From Tianweitania aestuarii (GTDB taxonomy: Bacteria > Pseudomonadota > Alphaproteobacteria > Rhizobiales > Rhizobiaceae), in the NCBI RefSeq assembly GCF_018457165.1, contig NZ_JAFMNX010000001.1:1426001-1490000 (forward strand): a DNA stretch of 64,000 nt. Direction: 5' to 3'. Positions 28,234 through 36,491 of this stretch are shown piece by piece. A program made the position numbers and the translations under genes. A model generated the notes under the pieces. That model was not told where the DNA came from and did no database searches. It saw only the letters and a list, made by a program, of their open reading frames with translations. Every line of letters starts with the position of its first letter. Position 1 is the first letter of the stretch.

Positions 28234-29068
28234 GCTCGGCCTTCTCATCAGGGCAAGGCGTCGAAGACGCCGGCAGAATGTCGAGATTGACCAGCGTGCC
28301 GGTCATGGAAAAGTCGCCGTAGTCCATGACGAGGTCCCGCGTCAGGCCATTAGCATGCAGCTTGAAGCTGGTGCGATAATCAGGCGTTTCTTCTCCGCCA
28401 TCACCGACGAGGTCGAAATAAGCGATGTCGACCGGCCAATAGGTATCGTCAGCCAGATCCTTGAGCGGACCCGCCTCGGCATCCCCCGCCTGTTCCTTTG
28501 TCGGTTTGCCTATCACGATCGTCGTCGTCATCACCTTGTCCGCTTCGTCCGAACCATCGAACAGCGTGGTTTCGTAGAAGGTGTCACCCTTTTCCGCACG
28601 GTTCACCAGTTCCAGCATGTGCTGTGTCGGAAACTGGGTGGCGGGCAGCTTGATGTCGTTCGGTTGCGGCTTCTCGATCTTCACTTCCACGGCGTCCGCT
28701 TCGCGGGTCGCCGTTCCGCGCAGCTCGCGATCGAGCGCGCGATCAATGTAGGACTTCGTGGCGAAGTTGAAGGTCTTGCCCTCGCCGTCTTCAAAGGTCG
28801 TCGTCTGCTGGTCGGTAACCCGCGTCGCATCGGCCGTGTTGATTTCGGTCACGAAGCGGAACGTCACGGTATAGCCTTCGCAGGCCGAACCGTTGAATTC
28901 ATAGACCATCCGTCCTGAAATGTTCGAGATCCCGGACTGCTCGGTCGCCTTGTCGAGCTTCAAATCGTAAACCGCGCGATGCGGCATCAGCGTGACTGCG
29001 CCCTGTGCCTGTGCGGCCACCGGGGCAAGCAGAACGAGTGTCGGTAGAACGGCGCGGACAATCCGCAT
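28211..29068 (-). CDS. eipB: Periplasmic EipB-type envelope integrity protein (DUF1849)
   Basis: This 285-residue exported protein has a signal peptide (MRIVRAVLPTLVLLAPVAAQ, cleavage near AQAQG) and resembles the DUF1849 family, whose Brucella member EipB is a beta-spiral periplasmic protein needed for cell-envelope stability. Family-like segments are MPHRAVYDLKLDK, GRMVYEFNGSACEGYTV, VTDQQTTTFEDGEG and YWPVDIAYF. The two mature-domain cysteines (in SACEGY and STPCPDE) fit the disulfide described for EipB. I chose ATG 29068 with GGGAGAG upstream; the open frame extends further but would run antisense through the ridA-like gene. The assignment is from memory of the family. Confidence 0.8.
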   Translation of the reverse strand: MRIVRAVLPTLVLLAPVAAQAQGAVTLMPHRAVYDLKLDKATEQSGISNISGRMVYEFNGSACEGYTVTFRFVTEINTADATRVTDQQTTTFEDGEGKTFNFATKSYIDRALDRELRGTATREADAVEVKIEKPQPNDIKLPATQFPTQHMLELVNRAEKGDTFYETTLFDGSDEADKVMTTTIVIGKPTKEQAGDAEAGPLKDLADDTYWPVDIAYFDLVGDGGEETPDYRTSFKLHANGLTRDLVMDYGDFSMTGTLVNLDILPASSTPCPDEKAEPKPQPKP

Positions 29069-29185
29069 GGGTCTCTCCCTGGATCGGGGCACGAAAATGC
29101 GCAACAATCCGGCTGTATCTATAAGGGGAACGTGGCAGAAGCGAGCCGCTACGTCTTCGAACAGGCTGCATATAAGGAGACCAGG

Positions 29186-29650
29186 ATGAGCGACACAATC
29201 GAAAAACGGCTGCTGGAACTCGGTGTCACACTGCCGGAAGCGGCAGCGCCCGCGGCGAACTATGTTCCCTACACCCAAACCGGCAATCTGATCTTTACCG
29301 CCGGTCAGCTTCCTTTGAAGGACGGCAAGCTGATGGCCATGGGCCTGCTGGGCCGTGAGCTTGGAACGGAAGCCGGCAAGCTTGCCGCCAAGTGGTGCGC
29401 CGTCAATGTTCTTGCGCAGGCGAAGGCGGCACTCGGCGATCTCGGCCGAATCAAGCGCCTCGTGAAGATCACCGTCTTCGTGGCGTCCACGCCGGACTTC
29501 ACCGAACAGCACCTCGTGGCAAATGGCGCTTCGGATTTTCTGGCGGCAACCTTCGGTGAAGGTGGAAAGCATGCGCGATCCGCTGTTGGCGTTGCCGTCC
29601 TGCCCATGAACGCGCCGGTTGAGATCGAGGCCATTCTGGAAGTCGAATGA
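29186..29650 (+). CDS. RidA-like (YjgF/UK114, COG0251) family protein
   Basis: This 154-residue protein of the RidA superfamily is in the longer subgroup, with features such as GNLIFTAGQLPLKDGKL, NVLAQAKAALGDLGRIKRLVKITVFVAS and a C-terminal APVEIEAILEVE. RidA enzymes hydrolyse reactive enamine/imine intermediates, but the C-terminal Arg-Val/Ile-Glu context of true RidA is modified here, so this may be one of the Rid1-7 relatives with a different activity. AAGGAG lies 6 nt before ATG 29186. It overlaps the next gene by ATGA. Confidence 0.9.
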   Translation: MSDTIEKRLLELGVTLPEAAAPAANYVPYTQTGNLIFTAGQLPLKDGKLMAMGLLGRELGTEAGKLAAKWCAVNVLAQAKAALGDLGRIKRLVKITVFVASTPDFTEQHLVANGASDFLAATFGEGGKHARSAVGVAVLPMNAPVEIEAILEVE

Positions 29651-30363
29651 GCAAACGCGATCTGGATTGGCTGACCGCGCGGCCGATTGCGCATCGCGGC
29701 TACCATGACCTCAACAAGCAGCGCTGGGAGAACACGCTTTCAGCGTTTCAGGCCGCGATCGAGAAGCAATACGCCATCGAATGCGACGTGCATCTATCCG
29801 CCGATGGCGTTCCAATCGTCTTCCATGACGATGCGCTGAAGCGTCTGACGGGCGTTGACGGTTCGATCTTCGAGAAAACTGCGGCGGAGATGCGCGACCT
29901 GCGCATCGGCGGCACCGATGATCATCCGCCGACGCTGGCCGAACTGCTGGAACTCGTTGCCGGACGCGTGCCTCTGGTGATCGAGCTCAAGGGCATCGAA
30001 GGCAAGGATGACGGGATCGTCGCCAAGGTGGCCGAGCAGCTGAAGGCCTATGACGGGCCAGCCGCCATCATGTCGTTCGATCACTGGCTGGTGCGCCAGT
30101 TCCGTACGCATGCACCGAACGTGCCCGCCGGCCTCACCGCTTACGGGCGGGAAGACAGCGATCTGGAAGCCCATTTCTCCATGCTGGCTCATGGCTTCGA
30201 CTTCGTGTCCTACGGCGTTGATGATCTGCCAAACCGCTTCATCACCTTCGTGCGCGAACAACTGGACATGCCGGTGATCACCTGGACGGTTCGCAACGAG
30301 CAGGCGAAGGCAAAGACATTTGCTCATGCCGATCAGATGACCTTCGAGGGTTTCGAGGCCTGA
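29647..30363 (+). CDS. Glycerophosphodiester phosphodiesterase family protein
   Basis: This 238-residue GDPD-family TIM barrel hydrolyses glycerophosphodiesters to glycerol-3-phosphate and an alcohol. Catalytic and metal residues are visible in RPIAHRGYHD (His and Arg), ENTLSAFQAAIEKQYAIECDVHLSADG split across two motifs (Glu and Glu-x-Asp), and VFHDDALKRLTG (His). There is no signal peptide, so it is cytoplasmic. It is translationally coupled to the RidA-like gene. Confidence 0.93.
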   Translation: MSKRDLDWLTARPIAHRGYHDLNKQRWENTLSAFQAAIEKQYAIECDVHLSADGVPIVFHDDALKRLTGVDGSIFEKTAAEMRDLRIGGTDDHPPTLAELLELVAGRVPLVIELKGIEGKDDGIVAKVAEQLKAYDGPAAIMSFDHWLVRQFRTHAPNVPAGLTAYGREDSDLEAHFSMLAHGFDFVSYGVDDLPNRFITFVREQLDMPVITWTVRNEQAKAKTFAHADQMTFEGFEA

Positions 30364-30429
30364 TCGCTTCAAACACAGCCTGCCGCATCGTCATCTTGTC
30401 CTCGCATGCGGCGGGCGTATCTTGAGAGG

Positions 30430-31629
30430 ATGGCAGATGCTGGCGGTGAGATGGCAGAAGACGGCGAGATCACGATCCGCGTCGCGACGGATCTCAAGGC
30501 ATTTTCCCCTGCCGAATGGAGCAGCCTCGACGGCGCATTCAAGGTCGGTGCCCTGCCCTACAATCCCTTCATCTCCTATGCTTTCCTGAGTTCTTTGGAA
30601 GATTCCGGCTGCGCCACCCGCAACACCGGCTGGCTCGGACAACACCTGCGTCTGGAATCACCGGATGGCGCGTTGCTTGGTGCCGTTGCAGGCTATCTCA
30701 AGTCACACAGTCAGGGTGAATACGTCTTCGATCACGGTTGGGCGGATGCGTTCGAGCGAGCCGGCGGCGACTATTATCCGAAGCTCCAGATCGCAGTGCC
30801 CTTCACGCCGGCTTCGGGACCACGTTTGCTCGTGGCGAAAAACTACGCGCCAGATGCGATCCAAGCCGCTCTGTCAGAGGGCATCAAGGCTCTAACGAAC
30901 CAGCTCGGCGCGTCTTCCGCTCACGTTACTTTCGCCAGTGAACCAGACGTTGCGGTGCTGGAAAGCGCCGGCTTTCTTCATCGCACCGACCAGCAGTTCC
31001 ACTTCTTCAACCAAGGCTATTCGAGCTACGGGGACTTTCTCCACGCTCTCGCCTCGCGCAAGCGCAAGACCCTGCGCAAGGAGCGTGAGTCGGCCTTGGC
31101 TTCGGGCATAGCAATAGAGTGGCTGACCGGCAGCGATCTGACCGAGCGCGTGTGGGACGACTTCTACGCCTTCTACATGGACACCGGCAGCCGCAAATGG
31201 GGTCGGCCCTACCTCAACCGCAAGTTCTTCTCGCTGATCGGCGAGCGCATGCCGGACGATGTCCTGCTGATCATGGCCAAGCGCGAAGGCCGTTATATCG
31301 CAGGCGCCATCAACTTCATCGGCGGCGACACGCTGTTCGGACGCAACTGGGGCTGCATCGAGGATCACCCCTTCCTGCATTTCGAGGTCTGCTACCATCA
31401 GGCCATCGATTTCGCGATCGACAGAAAGCTGCGCGTGGTTGAAGCCGGTGCTCAGGGCGAACACAAGCTGGCGCGCGGCTATGTGCCCGTAACCACCCAC
31501 TCGGCCCACTACATCGCTCATCCCGGCCTGCGCAAAGCCGTGGGCGATTACCTCAACCGCGAGCGCCGCGACGTGGCAGCAATGGGCGAATATCTCGAAG
31601 ACCGCACGCCGTTTCGCAAGTCGGAGTAA
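30430..31629 (+). CDS. COG3146 predicted N-acyltransferase (GNAT fold, FemAB-like)
   Basis: This protein of about 399 residues resembles the COG3146/DUF482 family of GNAT-fold acyltransferases. Segments include YNPFISYAFLSSLEDSG, GEYVFDHGWADAFERAGG, a basic SRKRKTLRKERESAL motif, MDTGSRKWGRPYLNRKFF, and EHKLARGYVPVTTHSAHYI near the end. ATG 30430 is one of three possible starts (30406, 30430, 30451), none with a clear Shine-Dalgarno sequence. The substrate is unknown. It follows GDPD by 66 nt and precedes the HIT gene by 76 nt. Confidence 0.85.
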   Translation: MADAGGEMAEDGEITIRVATDLKAFSPAEWSSLDGAFKVGALPYNPFISYAFLSSLEDSGCATRNTGWLGQHLRLESPDGALLGAVAGYLKSHSQGEYVFDHGWADAFERAGGDYYPKLQIAVPFTPASGPRLLVAKNYAPDAIQAALSEGIKALTNQLGASSAHVTFASEPDVAVLESAGFLHRTDQQFHFFNQGYSSYGDFLHALASRKRKTLRKERESALASGIAIEWLTGSDLTERVWDDFYAFYMDTGSRKWGRPYLNRKFFSLIGERMPDDVLLIMAKREGRYIAGAINFIGGDTLFGRNWGCIEDHPFLHFEVCYHQAIDFAIDRKLRVVEAGAQGEHKLARGYVPVTTHSAHYIAHPGLRKAVGDYLNRERRDVAAMGEYLEDRTPFRKSE

Positions 31630-31705
31630 GTGCCGGGCTCTTCGCCTTTACGCTCAAGCGCTTCTTGCTTATCGCTCGTTTCGAGCAACCACCGGAGGCT
31701 GACCC

Positions 31706-32134
31706 ATGACTGCTGTTTATGATCCCGAAAACATCTTCGCCAAGATCCTGCGCGGCGACCTGCCGGCTCATCGCATCTACGAAGACGATCACAGCTACGC
31801 CTTCATGGACATCATGCCCCGTGGCGACGGCCACTGCGTCGTGATTCCAAAGGCTCAGGCACGCAACCTGCTCGACATCGCACCCGGTGATCTCGCCCAT
31901 CTGATCCAGACGGTGCAGCATGTCGCCAAAGCCGCTGTAAAGGCTTTCGACGCTGATGGCGTGACGATCGAGCAGTTCAACGAACCGGCCGCCGGCCAGT
32001 CCGTTTACCACCTGCACTTCCACGTCATTCCACGCTTCGAAGGCGTCGCGCTGAAGCCGCATACCGGCACGATGGAAAAGTCCAAGGTGCTTGCCGCCCA
32101 CGCCGAAAAGATGATTGGCGTTCTCGGAAACTAA
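31706..32134 (+). CDS. HIT family (histidine triad) protein
   Basis: This 142-residue HIT nucleotide hydrolase/transferase is of the HINT type. It begins with CxxC-less PENIFAKILRGDLPAHRIYEDD, has GDGHCVVIPKAQARNLLD, and ends with the histidine triad HLHFHVIPRF (residues about 99-108), whose middle His is the nucleophile. GGAGG precedes the ATG. Typical substrates are adenosine phosphoramidates. Its last 4 nt overlap the convergent azlD. Confidence 0.95.
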   Translation: MTAVYDPENIFAKILRGDLPAHRIYEDDHSYAFMDIMPRGDGHCVVIPKAQARNLLDIAPGDLAHLIQTVQHVAKAAVKAFDADGVTIEQFNEPAAGQSVYHLHFHVIPRFEGVALKPHTGTMEKSKVLAAHAEKMIGVLGN

Positions 32135-32478
32135 AGCGCGTAAAGGCCCGCAAGCAGAATGGCCTCGGCAACGATGATGCCGACCACGACGGTCTTGCGG
32201 GCAAGCTGGTAGGCGGCGAAACCTGCAATCTCCGCCTCGATGCGCAACGCCACCGGCGTGGATGCCAGCTCTCCCGATGGGAACAGGATCAGATTGCCGA
32301 TCACGGCCGCAACCAGGGCGGTCGCGATCGCGCGAACGAGAACCAGCACTTCCGAGTCGTCGCGGATCCGACCGCCGAGATAAACGCCGAGATAGCGCCA
32401 GGCGTCGGTCGCCAGCCATCCTGCAACGAGGATGAAGACAAACGGCCACCACCAGGCATCGTTGGAATGAAACGTCAT
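32131..32478 (-). CDS. azlD: AzlD family branched-chain amino acid exporter small subunit
   Basis: This 115-residue hydrophobic protein with three to four segments belongs to the AzlD family (AWWWPFVFILVAGWLATDAWRY at the N-terminus). It pairs with AzlC, whose gene overlaps its start by 4 nt (ATGA). In Bacillus, AzlCD exports 4-azaleucine and branched-chain amino acids. The substrate here is inferred only from the family. Confidence 0.9.
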   Translation of the reverse strand: MTFHSNDAWWWPFVFILVAGWLATDAWRYLGVYLGGRIRDDSEVLVLVRAIATALVAAVIGNLILFPSGELASTPVALRIEAEIAGFAAYQLARKTVVVGIIVAEAILLAGLYAL

Positions 32479-33212
32479 GCCGATCGCCTCCGATGCGCGA
32501 GACGATAGATCACGTAGGCACCGATGCCACCCGCGAATCCGGCGATCAGCAGATCAAAGCTCGGCACCAGAACATGACAGACCGGGCCGAGCACGATGCC
32601 GAACACCATCGCCAGATTGGTCGCCCATTCTCTGGCCGATCCCCACAGCGAGGTCAGGAAGTACATCGGCGTCAGCATGAAGAGCGCCGCCGATAGCTCG
32701 CGCGGAAGCGCATCCACCAGCACGTAAACACATCCCACCACGATCATGTTGGTCAGGGTCAGTGTCGAGCCCAGGCCGAAATAAAAGGCCGTGCGCCTGG
32801 AAGCGGGCACATCCGGCAGCTTCGCCATTGCGAGCACCCATGACGTGACCGCCACGAAGTGGGACAGGAAGTAGAGTGTGATCCCGCGCGTTCGGGGTCC
32901 ACGCAACTCGGGCACGATTGCAACCACCATCGGGGTCAAACGCACCGAGGAAAGCGCCACGGCAAGTGCCGCTGCGCCCAGCGAGTTGCCGGCGATCACG
33001 GCACCCACGAGAACGACCTGCGCAGGCAGGGCCCAAACGATTCCCGTCATGAACACAGTGGCCCAAAGACCAACATCGGCCGCCTTCGCCAAGGCGCTGA
33101 AGCCGACGAAGGAGCTCATCAAGATGAAGCCGGGGATGGAATAGGCGGCTCTTGCGCCTCGAAGATACCAGCGGAAGCTGGGCTCATCTTGCGCTTCGTT
33201 CAACGCCTCCAT
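32475..33212 (-). CDS. azlC: AzlC family branched-chain amino acid exporter large subunit
   Basis: This 245-residue polytopic membrane protein has the AzlC start pattern (GARAAYSIPGFILMSSFVGFSALAK near residue 19) and PAQVVLVGAVIAGNSLGAAALAVALSSVRLTPMV, quoted here as two joined motifs. I chose ATG 33212, which has AGGACC upstream; an upstream in-frame start at 33293 would add a basic, unconserved 27 residues reaching toward the clpA terminator. It is the first gene of the azlC-azlD pair. Confidence 0.9.
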   Translation of the reverse strand: MEALNEAQDEPSFRWYLRGARAAYSIPGFILMSSFVGFSALAKAADVGLWATVFMTGIVWALPAQVVLVGAVIAGNSLGAAALAVALSSVRLTPMVVAIVPELRGPRTRGITLYFLSHFVAVTSWVLAMAKLPDVPASRRTAFYFGLGSTLTLTNMIVVGCVYVLVDALPRELSAALFMLTPMYFLTSLWGSAREWATNLAMVFGIVLGPVCHVLVPSFDLLIAGFAGGIGAYVIYRLAHRRRSA

Positions 33213-33296
33213 TCCAGGTCCTTTTCGGGCGGCCGCGAACCTGTATGGCACGTTCAGCTTCAGCCGGACCACAGGGATGAACCCTTGGCACAAAGA

Positions 33297-33326
33297 AAAA
33301 GCGCGCGGTGGGTGCCGCGCGCTTTT
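33297..33326 (-). terminator. Strong intrinsic terminator of clpA
   Basis: A GC-rich 8-bp stem (GCGCGCGG/CCGCGCGC) extended by A-T pairs to 12 bp has a 6-nt loop. On the minus strand TTTTTCTTTG follows. It lies 24 nt after the clpA stop. Confidence 0.85.
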
Positions 33327-33349
33327 AATTCGTCAGGTGGAGCGAACGC

Positions 33350-35803
33350 CTAGTTCTTGCGCGGAAGCTGCGGAACGAGGCTGCGCTTGCCGGGCGACTT
33401 CTTTTCTTCCTCGGCCGGCTCCTGCGGCGCTGCCTTCTTCGCAGCAGGCTTTCTTGCGCGCTTCGGAGACTTTGCCTCGGCTTCCTTCTTTGGCTTGACC
33501 GGAAGCTCGCCTGCCAGCGACTCCAGCTTCAGGTCCTTCTTGCCGTCCACTTCCTCGACTGTGACACGCACCGTGCCGCCGTTCTTGAGCTTGCCGAACA
33601 GAACCTCGTCGGCCAGTGGCTTCTTGATGTGCTCCTGGATAACCCGTCCAAGCGGACGCGCACCCATGCGTTCATCATAGCCCTTGTCGGCCAGCCAGGC
33701 GATGGCGTCTTCCGACAGGTCGAAGGTCACGCCACGCTCGGACAGCTGCGATTCAAGCTGCATCACGAACTTCTGCACCACCTGGTGGATCACCGGCACC
33801 GGCAGCGAGCCGAACGGGATGATCGCATCGAGACGGTTGCGGAATTCCGGCGTGAACAGGCGGTTGATCGCCTCCACATCCTCGCCCTCGCGCTTCGAAG
33901 ACCCGAAGCCGATCGCAGCCTTGGCCATGTCGGACGCACCGGCATTGGTGGTCATGATCAGGATCACATTGCGGAAGTCGATCTTCTTGCCATTGTGATC
34001 CGTCAGCTGACCGTGATCCATGACCTGCAACAGGATGTTGAACAGGTCTGGATGCGCCTTCTCGATTTCGTCGAGCAGCAGCACGCAATGCGGATGCTGG
34101 TCGACGCCATCCGTCAGCAGACCGCCCTGGTCGAAGCCAACATAACCGGGAGGCGCGCCGATCAAACGGCTGACCGTGTGACGCTCCATATATTCCGACA
34201 TGTCGAAGCGCAGCAGCTCACAGCCGAGCGACGCCGCCAACTGCTTGGCAACTTCGGTCTTGCCGACGCCGGTCGGACCGGAGAACAGGTACGAGCCGAT
34301 CGGCTTGTCGGGTTCGCGAAGACCAGCACGCGCCAGCTTGATCGCGGAAGACAGGGCCGTGATGGCCGTGTCTTGACCGTAAACCACACGCTTGAGTTCG
34401 ATCTCCAGCCCAGCCAGCACCTGCTCGTCATCAGCCGAAACCGTCTTCGGCGGAATACGCGCCATCGTGGCGATGGTGGCCTCGATCTCCTTCACGGTGA
34501 TCGTCTTCTTGCGCTTGTTCTGCGGCAGGAGCATCTGCGATGCACCCGTTTCATCGATCACGTCGATCGCCTTGTCCGGCAGCTTGCGGTCATTGATGTA
34601 GCGAGCCGACAGTTCCACAGCCGCCTTGATGGCGTCGGAGGTGAACTTCACCTTGTGGAAGTCCTCGTAATAAGGACGCAAGCCCTTCATGATCGCGATC
34701 GTGTCGTCCACCGTCGGCTCGTTCACGTCGATCTTCTGGAAACGGCGCACGAGCGCGCGATCCTTCTCGAAGAACTGGCGGAACTCCTTGTAGGTGGTGG
34801 AGCCGATGCAGCGGATCGCACCCGAAGACAAAGCCGGCTTCAGGAGGTTCGACGCATCCATTGCGCCACCGGACGTGGCACCAGCACCGATCACGGTGTG
34901 GATCTCGTCGATGAACAGCACGGCGCCCGGATAATCCTCGAGTTCCTTCACGACCTGCTTCAGCCGCTCTTCGAAGTCGCCACGATAGCGCGTACCAGCC
35001 AGGAGCGTGCCCATGTCGAGCGAAAAGATCGTCGCATCGGCAAGCGCGCTCGGCACTTTGCCTTCCACGATTCGCTTAGCCAGACCCTCGGCAATGGCCG
35101 TCTTGCCCACGCCGGGATCGCCGACGTAAAGCGGGTTGTTCTTGGAACGGCGGCAAAGAACCTGGATGGTGCGGTTGATCTCGGTCTCGCGACCGATCAG
35201 CGGGTCGATCTTGCCGCCCTTGGCCTTCTGGTTGAGGTTGACGCAATAAGCCGTTAGCGCGTCCTGCTGCTGCTTTTTCTTGCCGTTCTCATCCGTTTCA
35301 GCACCGGCAGCACCAGCCTGCTCATCCTCGGCACCACGCGGCGGACGCGATTCGCTCGCCCCTGCCCGCTTGGCTATGCCGTGGCTGATATAATTGACCG
35401 CATCATAGCGGGTCATCTGCTGTTCTTGCAGGAAGTATGCGGCATGGCTTTCGCGCTCTGCGAAGATCGCAACGAGCACGTTGGCGCCGGACACTTCCTC
35501 GCGACCCGACGATTGAACGTGGATCACGGCGCGCTGAATCACGCGCTGGAACCCGGCCGTGGGCTTGGAGTCCTCGTCATAGCCGGTAATCAGGTTGTCG
35601 AGTTCGGTGTCGATATAGGTCAGCACCGTCTGCTTGAGATCGTCGACATCGACGTTGCATGCCCGCATGACTGCCGATGCATCAACGTCATCGATGAGTG
35701 CCAGCAGCAGATGCTCGAGCGTCGCATATTCGTGATGTCGCTCGTTGGCGAATGTGAGCGCCTGGTGAAGCGCCTTTTCAAGGCCTTGGGAGAAAGCCGG
35801 CAT
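33350..35803 (-). CDS. clpA: ATP-dependent Clp protease ATP-binding subunit ClpA
   Basis: ClpA is the AAA+ unfoldase that feeds N-degron and other substrates to ClpP. The 817 residues comprise an N-domain with two Clp repeats (1-145), the first AAA module (Walker A GDPGVGKT near residue 225, LVFIDEIHT-type LFIDEIHTVIGAG), and the second AAA module (GPTGVGKT near 507, sensor and Clp-loop region). An unusual Lys/Ala/Pro-rich basic tail of about 55 residues follows (KPKKEAEAKSPKRARKPAAK). Its start is 8 nt downstream of clpS, so adaptor and unfoldase are co-expressed. Confidence 0.97.
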   Translation of the reverse strand: MPAFSQGLEKALHQALTFANERHHEYATLEHLLLALIDDVDASAVMRACNVDVDDLKQTVLTYIDTELDNLITGYDEDSKPTAGFQRVIQRAVIHVQSSGREEVSGANVLVAIFAERESHAAYFLQEQQMTRYDAVNYISHGIAKRAGASESRPPRGAEDEQAGAAGAETDENGKKKQQQDALTAYCVNLNQKAKGGKIDPLIGRETEINRTIQVLCRRSKNNPLYVGDPGVGKTAIAEGLAKRIVEGKVPSALADATIFSLDMGTLLAGTRYRGDFEERLKQVVKELEDYPGAVLFIDEIHTVIGAGATSGGAMDASNLLKPALSSGAIRCIGSTTYKEFRQFFEKDRALVRRFQKIDVNEPTVDDTIAIMKGLRPYYEDFHKVKFTSDAIKAAVELSARYINDRKLPDKAIDVIDETGASQMLLPQNKRKKTITVKEIEATIATMARIPPKTVSADDEQVLAGLEIELKRVVYGQDTAITALSSAIKLARAGLREPDKPIGSYLFSGPTGVGKTEVAKQLAASLGCELLRFDMSEYMERHTVSRLIGAPPGYVGFDQGGLLTDGVDQHPHCVLLLDEIEKAHPDLFNILLQVMDHGQLTDHNGKKIDFRNVILIMTTNAGASDMAKAAIGFGSSKREGEDVEAINRLFTPEFRNRLDAIIPFGSLPVPVIHQVVQKFVMQLESQLSERGVTFDLSEDAIAWLADKGYDERMGARPLGRVIQEHIKKPLADEVLFGKLKNGGTVRVTVEEVDGKKDLKLESLAGELPVKPKKEAEAKSPKRARKPAAKKAAPQEPAEEEKKSPGKRSLVPQLPRKN

Positions 35804-35811
35804 TTAGTACC

Positions 35812-36177
35812 TCACTTCTTCTCCATCACGCATTGCAGCGGATGCTGATGCTGACGGGCAAAGTCCATGACCTGAGACACTTTGGTCTCGGCCACCTCGA
35901 ATGTATAGACCCCACATTCGCCCACGCCGTGATTATGGACGTGGAGCATGATGCGGGTTGCCGCCTCCTGGTCCTTTTGGAAGAACCGCTCGAGAATATG
36001 GACGACGAAATCCATCGGCGTGTAGTCGTCGTTGAGGATCAGAACCCGGTAAAGATTGGGCTTCTTTGTCTTGGCGCGCGGCTTGGTAATAACCGCAGTG
36101 CTGCGGCCCGGTCCGTTGCCGCCATCCTGTGCCTGCATTCGTGTTAAACGCCGCCCGGCGTCTCCACCCATCGTCAC
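35812..36177 (-). CDS. clpS: ATP-dependent Clp protease adaptor ClpS
   Basis: ClpS delivers substrates with destabilising N-terminal residues to ClpA. The core matches the family: [40 protein letters not shown], and [14 protein letters not shown] at the C-terminus; the HNHGVGECG region lines the N-degron pocket. I use GTG 36177 with AGGGG about 6 nt upstream; ATG 36171 and ATG 36138 are alternatives and only change the disordered N-terminus. Alphaproteobacteria often have a second ClpS paralogue; this is the one linked to clpA. Confidence 0.94.
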   Translation of the reverse strand: MTMGGDAGRRLTRMQAQDGGNGPGRSTAVITKPRAKTKKPNLYRVLILNDDYTPMDFVVHILERFFQKDQEAATRIMLHVHNHGVGECGVYTFEVAETKVSQVMDFARQHQHPLQCVMEKK

Positions 36178-36491
36178 GCGCTATGCCCCTGAGTCCTGTC
36201 TGTCGCTCCATCCCGATGTAGGTGCGAAGACGTACGATTTTAAGGCCTTCTTTTGCGCTGGCAATACGGCCACTCAGCCAGCCGCGGCATCTGCAGAGAT
36301 CCGCAACATACTCACGACACGAAGACCGTAAAAAAAGCACTGGACCGCAATTCGAGATTAATTCGTCCGAGCGCGTCAACGATCCGGTTACCCTAAAGGC
36401 TTTCGTAACCACCTGCCTTTAGCGTATTTTCTTGTGGCTGACATTTCGGCCACGCCCGCCAATCCAAAAGACTAACCTGAAGGGTGTATCC
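36178..36491. other. Divergent intergenic region between clpS and the D,D-carboxypeptidase gene
   Basis: About 314 nt contain no convincing gene. They should hold the divergent promoters of clpS and the carboxypeptidase gene. A candidate clpS promoter is listed separately. I see no clear promoter for the plus-strand gene and no long inverted repeat. Confidence 0.7.
36237..36264 (-). promoter_or_regulatory. Candidate clpS-clpA promoter
   Basis: On the minus strand TTGCCA (complement of 36259-36264) is followed after 16 nt by TAAAAT (complement of 36237-36242). This leaves a leader of about 50 nt to the GTG at 36177. The hexamers are good but the 16-nt spacer is short. Confidence 0.4.

Noticed and set aside
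29069-29572. N-terminal extension of the eipB frame to 453 residues
   Set aside because: The extension is antisense to the ridA-like gene, and a clear signal peptide with a ribosome site begins at 29068.
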